A stretch of DNA of 56,134 nucleotides from Chthoniobacteraceae bacterium. Its GTDB lineage: Bacteria > Verrucomicrobiota > Verrucomicrobiia > Chthoniobacterales > Chthoniobacteraceae. Below, piece by piece: positions 53,141-56,134 of the stretch. A program made the position numbers and the translations under genes. Each line of letters starts with the position of its first letter. Position 1 is the first letter of the stretch. The stretch spans positions 1-56,134 of the forward strand of contig CANJZW010000023.1 of assembly GCA_947479475.1 (NCBI GenBank), read 5' to 3'. The notes under the pieces were generated by a model that made no database searches, had not been told where the DNA came from, and was given only the letters and a program-made list of their open reading frames with translations.

Positions 53141-53141
53141 C

Positions 53142-54581
53142 ATGCAAACCAATGGATGTCTTTCGCGCCGGCACTTCCTCTCCAAAAGCGGTTTTTGCCT
53201 GAGCTCCCTCGGCGCACTGGCGCTCCTCCAAAAGGACGGGCTTCTCGCAAAACCGATCGACCTGATCCCCCAACATTTCGACACCCTCCCCAAGCCTCCC
53301 GCAGCGCGCCCGAAGGCCCGGGCGATGATTTCGCTATTCATGCAGGGAGGGCCGAGCCAGATCGATTTGTTTGATCCAAAGCCGGAACTCGACAAACGCA
53401 ACGGGCAGAAGTTCAGCGGCGACATCAAATTTGACGACTCCGCCAACGCCAGCACCACGCTGATGGCGAGCCCTTGGAAGTTCAAACAACACGGCCAAAG
53501 CGGCACGGCCGTCAGCGAATTACTGCCCTATTTTGCACAAATCGTAGACGATGTGACCCTGATCCGGGGAATGCAGACGGGAGTGAGTAATCACGGCCAA
53601 GGCATTTACGCCATGCAAACGGGCGGCGTTCTCGCGGGGCGGCCCACCCTGGGGAGTTGGCTCACCTACGCGCTGGGTTCGGAAACCAGCGATCTCCCCG
53701 CCTACGTCGCACTCACAGACCCCCGCGGGCTGCCCGTGCTCGGCGTCAGCAACTGGACCCAGGGTTGGCTGCCCTCCATCTACCAGGGCACGGCCGTGCG
53801 TTCCCAGGAACCCCGCATGGCAAATCTCGACCCCGCCCCACACCTGCGGGGCGAAGCGCAGGCGCGCTACCTCGACTTTCTAGGCGGCCTGAACGCGGAC
53901 CACCTCCAGAAACATCCCGGCGAAAGCGACCTCGAAGCCCGCATCGCCAGCTACGCACTCGCCGGGAAACTCCAAATCGCCGCCAAGGAAGCCCTCGATA
54001 TCTCCGGCGAAACCCAGGCCACTAAAAAACTGTACGGCATCGATGACCCCGCCACCGCCGAATTCGGCACGCGCTGCCTCATCGCTCGCCGCCTCGTGGA
54101 ACGAGGCGTTCGCTTCGTCCAACTCTTCACCGGCAACCAGACCTGGGACCACCATAAAGGCATCCTCGCCGGGCTTCCCGCCGCCTGCAAATACGTGGAC
54201 AAAGGTTCTGCCGCGCTCGTCATCGACCTTAAGGCGCGCGGGCTCTTGGACTCCACCGTCGTCCATTGGGGCGGTGAAATGGGGCGCCTCCCCGTCGTCG
54301 AATACCCAGGCAGCAAGGACGTCGCCGGACGCGACCACAACACCTACGGCTTTTCAATGTGGATGGCAGGCGGCGGCTTCAAGGCGGGCACCACTTATGG
54401 AGAGACCGACGAGTTTGGCCACAAGGCCGTCAAGGACATCGTCTCCCACCACGACTATCACGCCACGCTCCTGCACCTCTTCGGGCTCGACCACGAAAAG
54501 GTCCTCTTCCGGCGCAACGGCACCCCCATGTCCCTCACCGACAACAAAGGCGGCCGCGTAGTTAGCGAGCTTCTCGTCTAA
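53142..54581 (+). CDS. DUF1501 protein with Tat leader
   Basis: 479 aa. The leader MQTNGCLSRRHFLSKSGFCLSSLGALALL holds an SRRHF twin-arginine motif. The DUF1501 core (sulfatase/alkaline-phosphatase-like fold) shows MISLFMQGGPSQIDLFDPKPEL, GVSNHGQGIYAMQTGG, GSWLTYALGSE, WDHHKGI, WGGEMGRLP, GRDHNTYGFSMWMAGGGFK and HDYHATLLHLFGLD. The start lies 1 nt after the DUF1549/DUF1553 stop. The pair is a hallmark of Planctomycetes and Verrucomicrobia and is thought to act on extracellular polysaccharides; the exact activity is unknown. Confidence 0.93.
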   Translation: MQTNGCLSRRHFLSKSGFCLSSLGALALLQKDGLLAKPIDLIPQHFDTLPKPPAARPKARAMISLFMQGGPSQIDLFDPKPELDKRNGQKFSGDIKFDDSANASTTLMASPWKFKQHGQSGTAVSELLPYFAQIVDDVTLIRGMQTGVSNHGQGIYAMQTGGVLAGRPTLGSWLTYALGSETSDLPAYVALTDPRGLPVLGVSNWTQGWLPSIYQGTAVRSQEPRMANLDPAPHLRGEAQARYLDFLGGLNADHLQKHPGESDLEARIASYALAGKLQIAAKEALDISGETQATKKLYGIDDPATAEFGTRCLIARRLVERGVRFVQLFTGNQTWDHHKGILAGLPAACKYVDKGSAALVIDLKARGLLDSTVVHWGGEMGRLPVVEYPGSKDVAGRDHNTYGFSMWMAGGGFKAGTTYGETDEFGHKAVKDIVSHHDYHATLLHLFGLDHEKVLFRRNGTPMSLTDNKGGRVVSELLV

Positions 54582-54845
54582 CACACCCCGCTCAGAGGAA
54601 GCCGCGCCGTACCTCCTCACGCAGGACGCCTGTAACCCGATCGCAGCTGCGCTTTGCCCTTCCAAGACTTCCCGGTGACATGAATGTTGTGCAGCGCAAG
54701 CAGTCCGCGCCCCGTCCCGACAAAACGCTGGCATTCGCGCATGAGTTGCTGGCGCTGGCGATTCAGCGGTGCAGGAGGAGCCCGAACGGACCCGTTTCCT
54801 AAAAGGTCACCACATCCTACCCGGAGAGCTGAACCTTCGCAGCCT

Positions 54846-55823
54846 TCAGCTCAACCGGTAAAACTTCGCCGCATTTTCGGACCAAAGCTTTCTCTGATCG
54901 CCTGCCGAACGGGAAGACACAATCTGCTTTAAAGCATCAACCCAGCCGTGAAGGGGGCTGCCCAATAAACAAACGGGCCAATCCCCACCGAAGAACACGC
55001 GATCCGGACCGAACGCGTCCAAACAGTGATTCACAACAGGCGCAAGATCCTCCGTTTGCCAGCTTCCAGGAGGAAGCGCCGCGACAATTCCGCTGATTTT
55101 GCACATCACCCCAGGCAGGGCGGCGATCGCATCAATGCCTCGTTTCCATTCATCCGCTCCACAAGCCCGTTCCCGCTCGGGTGCCAATCTAGGATTGAAA
55201 GCCTTGGGATCGCCGTTGCCGCAATGGTCTAAAACAAACCGAGTCTCCGGACAGAGCCCGATCAACTTCGCGGCATCTCCGAGCTCTTTTGGACGCATAG
55301 TAAGTTCAAAGTTGAGATCGTATTTTCCTAAAGCCTGGACCCCGCGCACAAACTCTTTCTTTAAACAGAATCCAGCGGGCGTTGGCTCGCCGTGCAAAAC
55401 CTGCCGCAGCCCTTTCACAATGCCATTTCCAGCGTATTTTTTGATGTAATTCTCAAATTCCAAAGATGCAGGCCGTCCCCCAATAGTGGCCGCCATAGTC
55501 GCGGTATTACGCGCACGACACACCGCGATAATCTCGTCCGCTTCACGTACATGGTCCTGAGGAGCCACATCCACTTCCATGTAGATTGCCTTGATGTTAA
55601 GCCCGCGCGTTGCCTGGGCATACTCATGGCTTCCGTAGTTATTTCGCAAAACCTCAGGCGCCGACGCCAACCAAGGAGGACTCAGGCGAGTCCGGTCCCA
55701 AAGGTGTTGGTGCGTGTCGATAATCAACGCATCCGGTTTCCCAACGGTAAACGTCGAGCATGACGAGGTTGCTGCTGCTAATATGGCCGAGGCGGAGGTT
55801 TGGAAAAAATTACGACGGTTCAT
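54846..55823 (-). CDS. Tat-exported amidohydrolase (PDC-lactonase/DUF-type TIM barrel)
   Basis: 325 aa from ATG 55823, with an RR-containing leader (MNRRNFFQTSASAILAAAT, then SSC). Amidohydrolase-2 fold: metal HxH in IIDTHQHLWD (His38, His40), a further His in FVLDHCGNGDPK and a conserved GGDWPVCL near the end. This is the family of 2-pyrone-4,6-dicarboxylate lactonase and L-fucono/rhamnono-lactonases. Sugar lactone hydrolysis fits the sugar-oxidising genes in the window, but the assignment is only to family. The frame is open to a GTG at 55886, but the leader fixes the start. Confidence 0.88.
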   Translation of the reverse strand: MNRRNFFQTSASAILAAATSSCSTFTVGKPDALIIDTHQHLWDRTRLSPPWLASAPEVLRNNYGSHEYAQATRGLNIKAIYMEVDVAPQDHVREADEIIAVCRARNTATMAATIGGRPASLEFENYIKKYAGNGIVKGLRQVLHGEPTPAGFCLKKEFVRGVQALGKYDLNFELTMRPKELGDAAKLIGLCPETRFVLDHCGNGDPKAFNPRLAPERERACGADEWKRGIDAIAALPGVMCKISGIVAALPPGSWQTEDLAPVVNHCLDAFGPDRVFFGGDWPVCLLGSPLHGWVDALKQIVSSRSAGDQRKLWSENAAKFYRLS

Positions 55824-55878
55824 GGGGGCAAGGGTGGCAATACAAAGGAACTGCACTCTAACGCAAAAATAGAAAAAG

Positions 55879-55974
55879 TCATCCACCTCCCTCCGTCGGA
55901 GCCGGAGGCTTAATGTTTGAGCCGCTCAAAGCATCTTGGTTGTATTCGGCGTCTTTTTTAAGGGGTTCGTTCAT
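55879..55974 (-). CDS. Possible 31-residue small protein
   Basis: ATG 55974 to TGA 55879 encodes MNEPLKKDAEYNQD followed by a Pro/Gly-rich tail. An in-frame TAA lies upstream, and an AAGG is 10 nt before the ATG. The sequence is hydrophilic and protein-like. It is just upstream of the amidohydrolase on the same strand. Too short to assign. Confidence 0.3.
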   Translation of the reverse strand: MNEPLKKDAEYNQDALSGSNIKPPAPTEGGG

Positions 55975-56099
55975 TTCGTTGTGACCTTAACCCTACTTCG
56001 CGGACTCGCGTCTAAAAACGGCTATTTTCGGGAGTCTTTTTGTTGCAAGCTCCTCATTTGCAGGCATCGTTTTTTCAAAAGTGCTTGTAGTGCCGACCT

Positions 56100-56119
56100 A
56101 CCCCCTTGCGGGTCTTTTT
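56100..56119 (+). terminator. Terminator-like hairpin at the window edge
   Basis: ACCC/GGGT stem (56100-56103 with 56110-56113) followed by C and five T, on the plus strand. No plus-strand gene ends nearby in the window, so the function is doubtful. Confidence 0.25.
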
Positions 56120-56134
56120 CAGAAAGTGGTTTCA

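Noticed and set aside
5524..56134. tRNA, rRNA, CRISPR array, insertion sequence or attachment site
   Set aside because: No cloverleaf, no spaced identical direct repeats, no transposase or integrase motifs and no terminal inverted repeats were found by eye.

Overview
The window looks like a chromosomal segment of a member of the Planctomycetes-Verrucomicrobia group, most likely a Verrucomicrobiota bacterium. The evidence is family content rather than any marker gene. There is a giant autotransporter-associated beta-strand repeat protein, a DUF1549/DUF1553 cytochrome protein paired with a DUF1501 protein, neutral-ceramidase-like secreted enzymes, a PQQ-type sugar dehydrogenase fused to cytochrome c, and many proteins with Sec or Tat-like leaders. 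Most start codons lack a clear Shine-Dalgarno sequence, so several starts rest on signal peptides, domain limits or operon overlaps. I saw no rRNA, tRNA, CRISPR array, insertion sequence or phage gene.

Layout. 1-5.5 kb: the N-terminal 1841 codons of a huge repeat-rich surface protein on the minus strand, cut by the window edge. 6.5-10.4 kb: a DUF7309/DUF6930-like protein, then a secreted PQQ sugar dehydrogenase with PKD, cytochrome c and carbohydrate-binding-like modules. 11.0-16.8 kb (minus): an operon-like row of a NupG-like permease, two neutral-ceramidase paralogues and a dimethylformamidase-like protein. 17.0-22.4 kb: mixed genes, namely a lipase-like hydrolase, YacG, small unknowns, an M42 aminopeptidase and a secreted zinc-protease-like protein. 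22.6-27.9 kb (plus): an MFS transporter, a cytosolic GH13 enzyme, and a gluconate-dehydrogenase-like subunit 3 with its GMC flavoprotein, plausibly a sugar uptake and oxidation unit. 28.1-31.7 kb: a TPR protein and an overlapping secreted partner.

31.7-45.8 kb holds the most interesting locus. A minus-strand row encodes a DUF2892 membrane protein, a CrtN/CrtP-type desaturase, an aldehyde dehydrogenase, a second desaturase/oxidase, an acyltransferase and a family 2 glycosyltransferase. This is the enzyme set known from staphyloxanthin-type C30 carotenoid pathways (CrtN, CrtP, AldH, CrtO, CrtQ). It lies divergent from a B12-binding MerR regulator of the CarH/LitR type with an SRPBCC gene behind it. 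The shared intergenic region contains spaced repeats overlapping a -35-like TTGACA, a candidate light-responsive operator. No carotene or squalene synthase gene is present, so the precursor must be made elsewhere. The glycosyltransferase carries an unusual C-terminal thioredoxin-fold-like domain. Behind the row lie a possible roadblock-like protein, an SDR, a PLP decarboxylase and a 2-hydroxyacid dehydrogenase, whose membership of the same unit is uncertain.

45.9-56.1 kb: an M29-like aminopeptidase, a soluble PAS histidine kinase without a partner regulator, a secreted esterase, and a broken groEL (frameshifted and truncated exactly at the esterase stop codon). These are followed by the DUF1549/DUF1553-DUF1501 pair and a Tat-exported amidohydrolase.
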